The translations under genes were made by a program, and so were the position numbers. Source: Desulfobacterales bacterium (GTDB lineage Bacteria > Desulfobacterota > Desulfobacteria > Desulfobacterales > SpSt-501). From it: a stretch of DNA of 33,367 nucleotides. The DNA lies in NCBI GenBank assembly GCA_025454255.1, contig JALOOU010000027.1:1-33367 (forward strand), in the 5' to 3' direction. Under the pieces are notes generated by a model. It did not search any database and was not told where the DNA came from. It worked only from the letters and a program-made list of their open reading frames with translations. Below are positions 24,918 through 32,882 of this stretch, in pieces. How positions within the stretch are numbered: the first letter of the stretch is position 1; every line of letters begins with the position of its first letter.

Positions 24918-26458
24918 CAGGAGCCTTTCGTTGGGCCGGTCGGTCCGGCGGTCGGTTGACGCTTTTTGAGGTTGAGCCGCGCGGCGATCTCTTCGGCCGT
25001 CCGGCGGACGAAGCGCTGGAACTCCTCGCCCTGCAGGGGCGCCCCGGGGGCCGGCAGCGCGTCGAGATCGGCCGGCCGGACGAAGGCGGGCCGGTTGACC
25101 AGCTCCGGCCGCGGGCAGATGCGGTACTCGGGCGGAAAGCGGTTCTCGAAGTACATCTCCTGGAACATGGAGAACTTGAGGGCGTGCGCCGTGGAGTCTA
25201 AAACCGCCACCTCCTCCGCGCCGACGATCCCCCGGCGGCGGGCGGCGCTGAGACCGGCCAGGCTCTCCCCGCCGTGGGTGCAGGCGATGTGGCCGTTGCG
25301 GTTGGCGGTCAGCTGCCAGTCCATGATCTCCTGCTCGCTGACGGCGGCGAAGAAGACCCGCTGCCGGCCGGCGGACTGGTTGTAGCGCTCGACGAGGTGG
25401 ATCACCCGGGGCATCGAGACGGGGTTGCCGATCATGGCGGCCTGCGCCGTGCTGGGCTTGACCGTCACCGGCACGAACCGCCGCTTGGCGGCATCCGGCT
25501 CAAGGTAATAGCGGTGGACCGGGTCGGCGTGCTCGGACTGGACCCCGAGGATCTTCGGAAGGCTCTTGATGATGCCCGCCTCGTAAAACTTGAGAAAACC
25601 GCTCATCAGGGCCGTGATGTTGCCCGCGTTGCCGATCGGGACCACCACTGCCGTACGGGACACATCGTACTCCAGGTCCTGTGCGATTTCATAGGAGAAG
25701 GATTCCTGGCCCAGGATGCGCCAGGCGTTCTTGGAGTTGAGCAGGGCCACCGGGTACTCCTCGGACAAGGACTCGACCACCTTCATGCAGTCGTCGAACA
25801 CCCCGGGAATTTCAAAAACGGCGGCCCCGCTGCCCAGCGGCTGCCCGAGCTGCTGGGGCGTGACCTTCTTGTGGGGCAGGAGCACGGCGGACTTGATGCG
25901 CGGCGCCAGGTAGGCGCCGTAGAGCGCCGCGGCGGCGGAGGTGTCGCCGGTCGAGGCGCAGACGGCGAGGAGCTCCTCCAGATCCCCGCGCAGGATCTTG
26001 GCGTTGATGTAGCTGAGCGCGCTCGCCATGCCGCGGTCCTTGAACGAGGCGCTCGGGTTCTGGCCGTCGTTTTTGAAATAGAACTCCACTCCGATCTGGT
26101 CGCGCAGCACGCGGTTGGCCGCCACGAGGGGGGTGTGGCCCTCCCCCAGGTACACCACGGCCTCCAACGGGACCACCGGGCCGATGAACTCGTGATAGCG
26201 GTAGATGCCTTTCAGCGCCGGCAAATTGAGCATGCGGCGAAAATCGAATATGCGGCGCCAGAGGCTGCCGGGGGTTTGCCGGAGGCGCTCGGTCGCGAGG
26301 TCTTCGATCATCAGCACCTGGCGGCATTCCGGGCAGACATAGAGCAGCTCTTCGATGCTAAACTGCGCCCCGCAGCCCAGGCAGCGGTAGACCATGCGCC
26401 CCGCGTGCGCGGGGATCAGGCGCGGTCGGATGTCGGTTGGGAACTCCTCGATTCTCAC
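24917..26458 (-). CDS. thrC: Threonine synthase with N-terminal zinc ribbon
   Basis: The 513-residue PLP enzyme converts O-phosphohomoserine to threonine. The N-terminus has a zinc ribbon (C26-x2-C29 and C42-x2-C45). The PLP-binding Lys is K140 in [10 protein letters not shown], the phosphate-binding loop is [14 protein letters not shown], and substrate-side motifs include [10 protein letters not shown] and [12 protein letters not shown]. The start is GTG (26456-26458), overlapping the serS stop in GTGA; the stop overlaps the pilotin-like gene. The zinc ribbon is seen in a subset of bacterial threonine synthases. A related PLP lyase is possible, but the motif set favours ThrC. Confidence 0.9.
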   Translation of the reverse strand: MRIEEFPTDIRPRLIPAHAGRMVYRCLGCGAQFSIEELLYVCPECRQVLMIEDLATERLRQTPGSLWRRIFDFRRMLNLPALKGIYRYHEFIGPVVPLEAVVYLGEGHTPLVAANRVLRDQIGVEFYFKNDGQNPSASFKDRGMASALSYINAKILRGDLEELLAVCASTGDTSAAAALYGAYLAPRIKSAVLLPHKKVTPQQLGQPLGSGAAVFEIPGVFDDCMKVVESLSEEYPVALLNSKNAWRILGQESFSYEIAQDLEYDVSRTAVVVPIGNAGNITALMSGFLKFYEAGIIKSLPKILGVQSEHADPVHRYYLEPDAAKRRFVPVTVKPSTAQAAMIGNPVSMPRVIHLVERYNQSAGRQRVFFAAVSEQEIMDWQLTANRNGHIACTHGGESLAGLSAARRRGIVGAEEVAVLDSTAHALKFSMFQEMYFENRFPPEYRICPRPELVNRPAFVRPADLDALPAPGAPLQGEEFQRFVRRTAEEIAARLNLKKRQPTAGPTGPTKGS

Positions 26459-27729
26459 GGGTTGATCTCTTTCAGCCCTCCCATGTAGGCTCTCAGGGCT
26501 TCGGGGATTTCGACCGAGCCGTCCGCCCGCTGGCCGTTTTCCAGGATCGCCGCCAGCGTGCGCCCCACGGCCAGGCCGGAACCGTTGAGGGTGTGGACCA
26601 GCTCCGTACCCTTCTTGCCTTTGCGACGGAACCGGATTTCGGCGCGGCGTGCCTGGAACTCCTCGAAGTTGCTGCAGGAGGAAATCTCGCGGTAGACGCC
26701 CTGGGCCGGCATCCAGACTTCGATGTCATAAGTCTTGGCCGCCGCGAACCCCATGTCGCCCGTACAGAGCAGAACGACGCGATAGGGCAGATCGAGCTTG
26801 GCCAGGATGGATTCGGCATTGGACAGCAGGGTTTCGAGCTGCGCGTAGGATGTTTCCGGGGTGCAGAAGTTGACCAGCTCCACCTTGTTGAACTGGTGCT
26901 GGCGGATCAGGCCGCGGGTGTCCTTGCCGTAGGAGCCGGCTTCCGACCGGAAGCAGGGGGTATAGGCCGTGTAGCGCAGCGGCAGGCGGGATTCGTCCAA
27001 GATCTCCGCGCGGTGGATGTTGGTGACGGGCACCTCGGCGGTGGGGATCAGGAAATAATCCCACTGCTCCAGCTTGAAAAGGTCCTGCTCGAACTTCGGC
27101 AGTTGGCCGGTGGCGGTCATGGAGGCGCGGTTGACGACGAAGGGCGGCAGCACCTCCTGATAGCCGTGCTCCCGGGTGTGCACGTCCAGCATGAAGTTGA
27201 TCAGGGCCCGCTCGAGCTGCGCGCCGGCGCCGAAATAGAGCGGGAAGCGGGCGCCGGTGATCCGGGTGGCGCGCTCGAAGTCCAGAATTTGCAGGGCGGC
27301 CCCGATGTCCCAGTGGGCTTTGGGCTCGAAGTCAAACCGCGGGGGCGTCCCGTGGGTTTTGACCACCGGGTTGTCGGAGCTGTCCTTGCCCTCCGGCACC
27401 GAAGGGTGGGGCAGGTTGGGGATGGCCATCAGCATGGCGCTCAGCGCCTCCTGGGTATCGGACTGCGCCTTTTCGAGCTCCTTGATCCGCGCCGAGACGG
27501 CGCGCATCTCCTCCATGAGCGGCTCGGCCGGGGTGCCGGCCTTCCTGAGCCGGGCAATATCGTCCGACACCACGTTGCGCCGGTGTCGCAGGGCTTCGAT
27601 CTCCTGAAGCGTGCTGCGGTGCCGTGCATCGAGGTCCTTGAATGCGGCCAGGCCGGTGCTCTGCCCCCGCCGGCTCAGCGCGGCCTCCACCGCCGCCAGA
27701 TTCTGCCGAACGAACTTGATTTCTAACAT
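26455..27729 (-). CDS. serS: Seryl-tRNA synthetase
   Basis: The 424-residue class II synthetase charges tRNA-Ser with serine. The N-terminus [20 protein letters not shown] leads into the long tRNA-binding coiled-coil (about 30-105). Motif 2 is [18 protein letters not shown], the serine-site [19 protein letters not shown] follows, and motif 3 is [16 protein letters not shown]. The length is standard. The start is certain from the family N-terminus, yet no ribosome site precedes it; the leader is AT-rich instead. First gene of serS-thrC-pilotin. Confidence 0.97.
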   Translation of the reverse strand: MLEIKFVRQNLAAVEAALSRRGQSTGLAAFKDLDARHRSTLQEIEALRHRRNVVSDDIARLRKAGTPAEPLMEEMRAVSARIKELEKAQSDTQEALSAMLMAIPNLPHPSVPEGKDSSDNPVVKTHGTPPRFDFEPKAHWDIGAALQILDFERATRITGARFPLYFGAGAQLERALINFMLDVHTREHGYQEVLPPFVVNRASMTATGQLPKFEQDLFKLEQWDYFLIPTAEVPVTNIHRAEILDESRLPLRYTAYTPCFRSEAGSYGKDTRGLIRQHQFNKVELVNFCTPETSYAQLETLLSNAESILAKLDLPYRVVLLCTGDMGFAAAKTYDIEVWMPAQGVYREISSCSNFEEFQARRAEIRFRRKGKKGTELVHTLNGSGLAVGRTLAAILENGQRADGSVEIPEALRAYMGGLKEINP

Positions 27730-27735
27730 AATTGC

Positions 27736-27760
27736 ATTATAATAATTATTTTAACATGTT
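27736..27760 (-). promoter_or_regulatory. AT-rich leader and possible -10 elements of serS
   Basis: On the minus strand TATAAT (27736-27741) lies only six bases before the serS ATG, and TAAAAT (27748-27753) lies 18 bases before it. Either one used as a -10 box would give a leaderless or very short leader transcript. No matching -35 box is evident. A small palindrome AACATGTT is at 27753-27760. Confidence 0.35.
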
Positions 27761-27866
27761 GTTTCTGGACCCGGAGTTGATTCGATCCAAATTTTTACAC
27801 GCACCCCAGGTCATAGTCAATGGCTATTCCCCGGGCGCGGTTCAATCCATCCGATAGGGAGGTCTC

Positions 27867-28454
27867 ATGGAGGAAATTCGCTCCGCCAAAGAGCAGCTCC
27901 GCAAGGACATTGCCAAGAAGCTTGGCGCCATGACGGATAAACAGCGGACCGAGAGAATACGGGCCATCGAGACCCGGCTTTACGACTTTGCCAATTTCCT
28001 GGAAGCCCGCATCGCCCTGCTCTACGTGGCGGGGCCGAACGAGGTTCGGACGCAGGACATCATTCGCCGGGCGCTCGATTTGAACAAGATCGTCGTTCTG
28101 CCCGCATTCAAAACCGAACGGCTGACGGTGACCACGCTGAAGGTCGACCATCCCGACAAAGAGCTGATCATGGGCCCGCGCGGGGTCCTGGAGCCGGATC
28201 CGGCCAGTTGCAAACCGGTGCCCCTGCAGCGCATCGACATCGCCATTATCCCCGGGTTGGCCTTCGACGAGAAGGGGGTTCGCCTCGGCTCCGGCCAGGG
28301 ATACTACGACCGATTCATCCCCGAGCTTCCCATCACCACCCGCAAGGTGGCGTTGGCCTTCGAGGAGCAGATCGTGCCCCAGATCCCCACGGAGCCGCAT
28401 GACCGGCACGTGGACATCATCATCACCCACAAGCGGATCATCTACAAAATCTAG
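27867..28454 (+). CDS. 5-formyltetrahydrofolate cyclo-ligase
   Basis: The 195-residue enzyme (MTHFS, YgfA type) uses ATP to convert 5-formyl-THF to 5,10-methenyl-THF in one-carbon metabolism. It has the N-terminal Lys/Arg helix EEIRSAKEQLRKDIAKKLG, PAFKTERLTV, IIPGLAFDEKGVRLGSGQGYYDRF (the family GxGxGYYDR signature for folate and phosphate binding) and VPQIPTEPHDRHVD near the end. GGGAGG lies seven to eight bases before the ATG at 27867. It diverges from serS and precedes pcm by 43 bases. Confidence 0.95.
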   Translation: MEEIRSAKEQLRKDIAKKLGAMTDKQRTERIRAIETRLYDFANFLEARIALLYVAGPNEVRTQDIIRRALDLNKIVVLPAFKTERLTVTTLKVDHPDKELIMGPRGVLEPDPASCKPVPLQRIDIAIIPGLAFDEKGVRLGSGQGYYDRFIPELPITTRKVALAFEEQIVPQIPTEPHDRHVDIIITHKRIIYKI

Positions 28455-28497
28455 CTGTCAAGGCGTCCGAGGTCCAAGGGGTCGAGAACGGGTTGCC

Positions 28498-29157
28498 GTG
28501 GACAAGGAAGTCCTCAAATACCGCCGGCTGCGGGAAGAGATGGTGCGGCAGCAGATCGAGGCGCGCGGCGTCACGGCGCCGCGGGTGCTCGCCGCGATGC
28601 GCAAGGTTCCCCGCCACCTTTTCGTCAGTGAAGCCCTTCGCGACCAGGCCTACGGAGACTTCCCGCTGCCGATCGGAGAGCAGCAGACGATCTCGCAGCC
28701 TTACATCGTGGCCGAAATGACCCAGGCCCTGGATCTGAGCCCCAGCGATCGTGTGCTGGAGATCGGCACCGGCTCAGGGTATCAGGCGGCTGTTCTGGCG
28801 CAGATCGCCTACCGCGTCTACAGCATCGAGCGGATCCGGGCGCTGTATGTCTCGGCGCGGCGGCTGTTCGACGAGCTGCGGCTCCACAACATCCTCACCC
28901 GCTACGGCGACGGCACCAAGGGGTGGGAAGAGGAGGGGCCCTTTGACGCCATCATCGTCACCGCCGGCGCCCCCGAAGTCCCCGAGAGCCTGCTCGCTCA
29001 ACTGGCGCCCGGCGGCCGGATGGCGGTGCCGGTCGGCGGCGCGCACACCCAGGAGCTGATCCGCATCACTAGGGATGAACAGGGGATCCACCGCAGCCGC
29101 CTGGGCGGCTGCCGTTTTGTAAAGCTTATCGGCGAGGAGGGCTGGAAGGAGCATTAA
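28498..29157 (+). CDS. pcm: Protein-L-isoaspartate O-methyltransferase
   Basis: The 219-residue SAM-dependent enzyme repairs isoaspartyl residues in damaged proteins. The family N-terminus (EEMVRQQIEARGV) and MRKVPRHLFV are followed by the substrate loop YGDFPLPIGEQQTISQPYIV, SAM motif I VLEIGTGSGYQAAVLA, and DAIIVTAGAPEVPESLLAQL. I start at GTG 28498, which fits the family; an ATG 14 codons later would cut the first helix. There is no strong ribosome site. Its stop overlaps the stop of the convergent LysR gene in TTAA. Confidence 0.95.
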   Translation: MDKEVLKYRRLREEMVRQQIEARGVTAPRVLAAMRKVPRHLFVSEALRDQAYGDFPLPIGEQQTISQPYIVAEMTQALDLSPSDRVLEIGTGSGYQAAVLAQIAYRVYSIERIRALYVSARRLFDELRLHNILTRYGDGTKGWEEEGPFDAIIVTAGAPEVPESLLAQLAPGGRMAVPVGGAHTQELIRITRDEQGIHRSRLGGCRFVKLIGEEGWKEH

Positions 29158-30053
29158 CGCGCGGCGAGGTGGTCTTTCAACACCCGAATAAACGCATCGC
29201 CGGGCGGGGAGAGGCTGCGCTGCCGGTGGTAAGTCAGGTAGAAGCTGCGGTTCAGATCCACCCCGTCCACCGCCAGTGCGCGCAGGGATCCGGTTGCGAG
29301 GTCGTTTTCCACGGCCAGGGTGGAGAGGATCGATACGCCCACCCGGTTTTTGACGGCCTGGCGGATGGCCTCGGTGTTCCCCATCTCGGCCACGACGTTG
29401 AACTCGTCCAGGCTGTGGCCGCTGCGCAGCAGGCTCTCCTGAAAGGATTGCAGGGTCCCCGAGCCGCGTTCGCGCACGATGAAGGACTCCTTCAGCAATG
29501 CGGCGAGCGGCACTCTTTTTTTCCTTGCCCACGGGTGGCCCGCAGGCACGATCAGCTTCATCTGGTCGTTCAGCACTTTTTCCTGGAAGATGCCCCGGTG
29601 TTTGACCTCTGCCCCCACCACCCCCAGCTCCAGCGTCCCCGCGAGGATTTCACCGACGATCCCGCCCGTGTCGGCGATGCGCAGGGATACCCCGATGTCC
29701 GGGTAGCGCTTTTTAAAGATCCCCAACGCCGCGGGCAGCAGGTAGGTGCCGGGGATCGTGCTGCCGCCGATGATGAGGCTGCCGCGCATCCGCCCCTGGT
29801 GTGCGGCCAGGGCCGCTTCGGCCTCGTCCCGCAAGGAGAGCAGGCGGCGGGCATAGCCGTGCAGCAGGCGCCCGGCCTGGGTGGGTACGGCCTGCCGCGC
29901 CAGACGGTCGATCAACCGGCACCCGAAGTGGGATTCGAGAGCCTGCACATGGCTGCTGACCGTCGGCTGGGAGAGGTGCACGAGCGCGGCCGCCTTGGAG
30001 AAGCTTTTGGTCTCCACCACCCGGCAGAAGACGTGCAGCTGCCATAGATCCAT
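29154..30053 (-). CDS. LysR-family regulator, selenium-metabolism-associated type
   Basis: The 299-residue regulator has an N-terminal winged helix (LHVFCRVVETKSFSKAAALV, LSQPTVSSHVQALE) and a periplasmic-binding-type effector domain (about 90-295, with GGSTIPGTYLLPAAL and VRERGSGTLQSF). The opening MDLWQLHVFCRVVE and the GGSTIPG stretch recall the group annotated as selenium metabolism-associated LysR regulators in sulfate reducers; that sub-assignment is from memory. CysB/Cbl-like or RuBisCO-type LysR proteins are alternatives. It follows coaD by 18 bases. The usual divergently transcribed target is absent, so its regulon is not evident. Confidence 0.88.
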   Translation of the reverse strand: MDLWQLHVFCRVVETKSFSKAAALVHLSQPTVSSHVQALESHFGCRLIDRLARQAVPTQAGRLLHGYARRLLSLRDEAEAALAAHQGRMRGSLIIGGSTIPGTYLLPAALGIFKKRYPDIGVSLRIADTGGIVGEILAGTLELGVVGAEVKHRGIFQEKVLNDQMKLIVPAGHPWARKKRVPLAALLKESFIVRERGSGTLQSFQESLLRSGHSLDEFNVVAEMGNTEAIRQAVKNRVGVSILSTLAVENDLATGSLRALAVDGVDLNRSFYLTYHRQRSLSPPGDAFIRVLKDHLAAR

Positions 30054-30071
30054 GCCGGTACGATCCCCGCC

Positions 30072-30569
30072 TCACCGCCGGTCGGCGGGTCGCGAAAATT
30101 TGGCTATGAGCCGTTCGTTCACCACCGCCGGCACCATGCCCTTGACATCGCCGCCGAACTGCGCGGCTTCCTTGATGATGGAGGAGCTCGTGTAGATCCA
30201 TCGCATGCCGGTCATCAGAAAGACGGTCTGGATCTCACGGTTCAGGCGGCGGTTCATCAGTGCCAGCTGAAATTCATACTCGAAATCCGAGAGGGCGCGC
30301 AGCCCGCGCAGCACCGCGCTGGCGTTGCGTTGGGCGGCGTAATCCACCAGCAGCCCGTCGAAGGAATCGACTTCCACCCGCGGCGAGCCGTTCAGGCTGA
30401 TGCGCAGCATCTCCAGGCGTTCGTCCAGGGTAAACAGAAACTTCTTTTTCGGGTTTTTCAGGATGGCGACAATGATCCGGTCGAAAACCTTCAGCCCGCG
30501 GTGGATCAGGTCCAGATGACCGTTGGTGACCGGGTCGAAGGATCCCGGATAGATGGCGATGTGCTCCAT
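30072..30569 (-). CDS. coaD: Phosphopantetheine adenylyltransferase
   Basis: The 165-residue nucleotidyltransferase catalyses the fourth step of coenzyme A synthesis, moving AMP from ATP to 4'-phosphopantetheine. It has the HxGH-type motif as YPGSFDPVTNGHLDLI, then VLRGLRALSDFEYEFQLALMN and the C-terminal YTSSSIIKEAA. The length is typical for bacterial CoaD. It lies 46 bases behind rsmD, a pairing that is widespread in bacteria. Confidence 0.97.
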   Translation of the reverse strand: MEHIAIYPGSFDPVTNGHLDLIHRGLKVFDRIIVAILKNPKKKFLFTLDERLEMLRISLNGSPRVEVDSFDGLLVDYAAQRNASAVLRGLRALSDFEYEFQLALMNRRLNREIQTVFLMTGMRWIYTSSSIIKEAAQFGGDVKGMVPAVVNERLIAKFSRPADRR

Positions 30570-30615
30570 GCGACAGCCTCCTCTTTCGATCTTGGACGCA
30601 GCGAGCGGGCCCCGG

Positions 30616-31185
30616 TCAGGAGGATTCCGCTGGCCGGGCCACCAAAAATGATACCACCGTTTTGCCGTAGCGGCGACGGTCGTCGAGAACGTAAGGTGCG
30701 GCAGCGATTACGGCCTCCTTATCATCGTGCTCCACCACGATTCGTGCGTTGGGGGCCAGGCAGCGTGCGAGCGCCAACTGCTGAAGTGCGGGCGCCACCA
30801 GGCCCGCGTGGTAGGGGGGGTCCATAAAGACCAGATGAAACGGCCCGAAACCGGCCCCGAGGCCGCTCAGGTTTCTGCCGGCGTCCCGGGGGACCACCCG
30901 GGAGCGCTCTTCAAGGCGGCAGGCGGCCACGTTGCGGTGCAAGACCTTCAGCGCCTGTGGTTCGATTTCGACGAAGACGGCTGCGGCGGCACCGCGGCTG
31001 AGAGCCTCGATGCCATAGGCCCCGGTTCCGGCGAACAGGTCGAGAACCTGTGCATCCCGCGCCGTGTATCCCAGAATGTTGAAAATCGACTCGCGGGTCC
31101 GGTCGGCGGTGGGTCGCGTGCGCAGCCCCGGCACCGTCGCCAGCCTGCGGCCCCGCAATGCTCCGGCGATGATTCTCAGCGTCAT
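30616..31185 (-). CDS. rsmD: 16S rRNA (guanine-N2)-methyltransferase RsmD
   Basis: The 189-residue SAM-dependent enzyme methylates G966 of 16S rRNA. The N-terminus MTLRIIAGALRGRRL is diagnostic, followed by TRPTADRTRESIFNILG, motif I VLDLFAGTGAYGIEALSRGA and the catalytic motif IV DPPY (FMDPPYH). I start at the ATG at 31185; the longer frame with a GTG at 31215 lies inside the preceding gene. Two bases separate it from the DUF4390 stop. Confidence 0.95.
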   Translation of the reverse strand: MTLRIIAGALRGRRLATVPGLRTRPTADRTRESIFNILGYTARDAQVLDLFAGTGAYGIEALSRGAAAAVFVEIEPQALKVLHRNVAACRLEERSRVVPRDAGRNLSGLGAGFGPFHLVFMDPPYHAGLVAPALQQLALARCLAPNARIVVEHDDKEAVIAAAPYVLDDRRRYGKTVVSFLVARPAESS

Positions 31186-31187
31186 GC

Positions 31188-31757
31188 TCAGTAGGTGAAG
31201 TCGATGATCACCCAATCGGTTTCCACGTCCCAGAAGGAGATGAAGAAAAGGACATGGTGAAGACCCAGCGGCAGGCTGCGGCGGCCGGCGGCCGCCTTGA
31301 CTCTCAACTGATACGGCTCCCCCTTTGCGATGCGGTGCAGGGGGGCGATCTTCAGCCCATCGAGACGGCTCACCCAGGCCTGGGCCTCTTCGAAGGAGGG
31401 GGTGATCTCAGGCTCGCGTTCGAGAGCACGCCGAACAACAAACTCGCGGCGGATGTCGTCATAACGAATCGACTGGAAGGCCTCTATATCCGCTATTGTC
31501 TCGTTGCGCCATAGCGGTTTGACCCGCTGGAGTATGACCTGAAACGCCAAAAGGGTGGGGGTGCCGTTGATGAGCCTCTGGCGCAGCTCCGGGTTGAAGG
31601 CGTTGCGCACATTGACATGCAGCAGCAGCTCCTCCGGGCTGTTGGACACCGTGATGTCGCTGAGGATGGCGCGCTGCGCCTGCGCCGGGGAGGGGGCGGC
31701 CACCATCATGCTCAGCAACAGGACGAGGCCGAGACTATGCATTGCGCGGGAGGCCAT
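31188..31757 (-). CDS. DUF4390 family exported protein
   Basis: The 189-residue protein has a signal peptide (MHSLGLVLLLSMMVAAPSPA, cleavage after AQA) and a periplasmic domain with ILSDITVSNSPEELLLHVNV, INGTPTLLAFQVILQRVKP and LFFISFWDVETDWVIIDFTY. The family is of unknown function and common in Desulfobacterota and Gammaproteobacteria. It is the first gene of the DUF4390-rsmD-coaD-LysR set. The start at 31757 has GAGAGG upstream; an ATG at 31742 would also give a signal. Much longer open frame upstream is not coding, since it overlaps yifB. Confidence 0.85.
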   Translation of the reverse strand: MASRAMHSLGLVLLLSMMVAAPSPAQAQRAILSDITVSNSPEELLLHVNVRNAFNPELRQRLINGTPTLLAFQVILQRVKPLWRNETIADIEAFQSIRYDDIRREFVVRRALEREPEITPSFEEAQAWVSRLDGLKIAPLHRIAKGEPYQLRVKAAAGRRSLPLGLHHVLFFISFWDVETDWVIIDFTY

Positions 31758-32105
31758 CGCGGCCGGATTACCTCTCTTCGCCTTGCTCGCCGGGATGCAG
31801 CGAATGCATCCGGTAATGCCTGCAGCGAGTGTTGCCGGGCGGGTCACTCGGCCCGCCGGGCAGCGGCCCCTGCGTTGGCCGGAGCGGGGGGAACCCACAG
31901 CGTCTGCATTATCCGATCGGGGTTTAAATTGCAAGCGGGCCGCCCGGCCCGGATGCGGGTGCGAAACGCCTGCGGCGCCGGCGCCGTTTTCCCCGGCACG
32001 GGGCCGGTTTCCAGGCATTGCCGGGGCTGGCGGCTTCTGATATGATCGCGCACCGGTCGAGCGCCGCCGATCATCGGTGGGCGACGAACCGTCAGGGAGG
32101 CCTCT
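31758..32105. other. Divergent intergenic region between DUF4390 and yifB
   Basis: This region of about 350 bases has no gene. On the plus strand it carries the yifB promoter (32018-32046) and a palindrome CCGATCATCGG at 32067-32077. On the minus strand a GATAAT (31908-31913) and a TTGCAA (31929-31934) are 15 bases apart, a weak candidate promoter for DUF4390 with a leader of about 140 bases. That leader contains a GC-rich hairpin near 31838-31865 and two copies of TGCAGCGA. Confidence 0.45.
32018..32046 (+). promoter_or_regulatory. Sigma-70 promoter of yifB
   Basis: TTGCCG (32018-32023) and TATGAT (32041-32046) with a 17-base spacer. The start would be near 32053, about 53 bases before the GTG start codon at 32106. 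Confidence 0.6.
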
Positions 32106-32882
32106 GTGCTTGCGAAAGTGCTGAGCAGTGCGGTGCTGGGCATCGATGCCTATCGCGTGGAGGTCGAGGTCGACATCAGCTCGGGGCTGCCCAGTTTTGC
32201 CACCGTCGGCCTGCCCGAGGCGTCGGTCAAAGAAAGCAAGGAGCGTGTGAAGTCGGCCATCACGAACTCCGGCTATCGCTTCCCCGACGACCGCATCACG
32301 GTCAATCTGGCCCCGGCGGACATCAAGAAAGACGGCACCGGGTTCGATCTGCCCATCGCCTTGGGCATCCTGGCAGCAACCGGGGTGGTGCCCCAGGAGC
32401 GGGTCTGCCGCTATCTGGTGCTGGGCGAGCTTTCGCTGGACGGTCGCCTCAAGCCGGTGCGGGGCTCCCTGCCGATGGCCATGGCCGCCCGCCAGGCAGG
32501 GCATCCGGCGATCATCGTGCCCCATGAAAACGGCTGCGAGGCCTCCGTCATCCGCGACATCACGGTGCTGCCGGCCAAAACGCTCTCCCAGGTAGTGGGA
32601 TTTTTGCGGGGAGACGCTCCGATCGAACCGCAGCAAACCGACCTGCCCGGGCTGTTTGAAAACGAGGGCGCCTTCGACGTGGATTACGCCGACGTGTGCG
32701 GGCAGGACCACGCCAAACGGGCGCTCGAGATCGCTGCGGCCGGAGGCCACAACCTCATCATGGTCGGGCCGCCCGGCTCCGGCAAGACCATGCTGGCGAA
32801 GCGGCTGCCGACTGGCGAAGCGGCTGCCGACTCTTTTATCAACTCAACCCGTTTTAGACCACCCCATCCAATTATAACTTAA
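32106..32882 (+). pseudogene. yifB: Truncated YifB/ComM-type Mg-chelatase-like AAA+ ATPase
   Basis: The frame begins at GTG 32106 with GGGAGG just upstream and gives a standard YifB/ComM N-terminus: [91 protein letters not shown] and Walker [19 protein letters not shown]. Homology ends at about residue 236. The frame then runs through a duplicated 19-bp segment into about 20 unrelated residues and stops at 32882. Normal members have about 500 residues, so the Walker B, sensor and C-terminal domains are missing. ComM-type proteins act in branch migration during transformation. Whether the break is genetic or an assembly fault cannot be decided from this sequence. Confidence 0.85.
32793..32832 (+). 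repeat. 19-bp tandem duplication at the yifB breakpoint
   Basis: Bases 32793-32832 repeat with an exact 19-base period (CTGGCGAAGCGGCTGCCGA twice, plus CT). A 19-base insertion shifts the frame. Sequence downstream of the second copy no longer matches yifB in any frame. Confidence 0.9.

Noticed and set aside
22977-24959. 660-codon open frame on the plus strand overlapping pilQ
   Set aside because: A frame-shifted shadow of pilQ with Gln/Arg/Gly/His-rich low-complexity composition; it then runs antisense through the pilotin gene.
31758-32750. Long minus-strand open frame extending DUF4390 upstream to 32750
   Set aside because: It runs antisense through yifB and shows no family similarity; the signal peptide fixes the DUF4390 start at 31757 or 31742.
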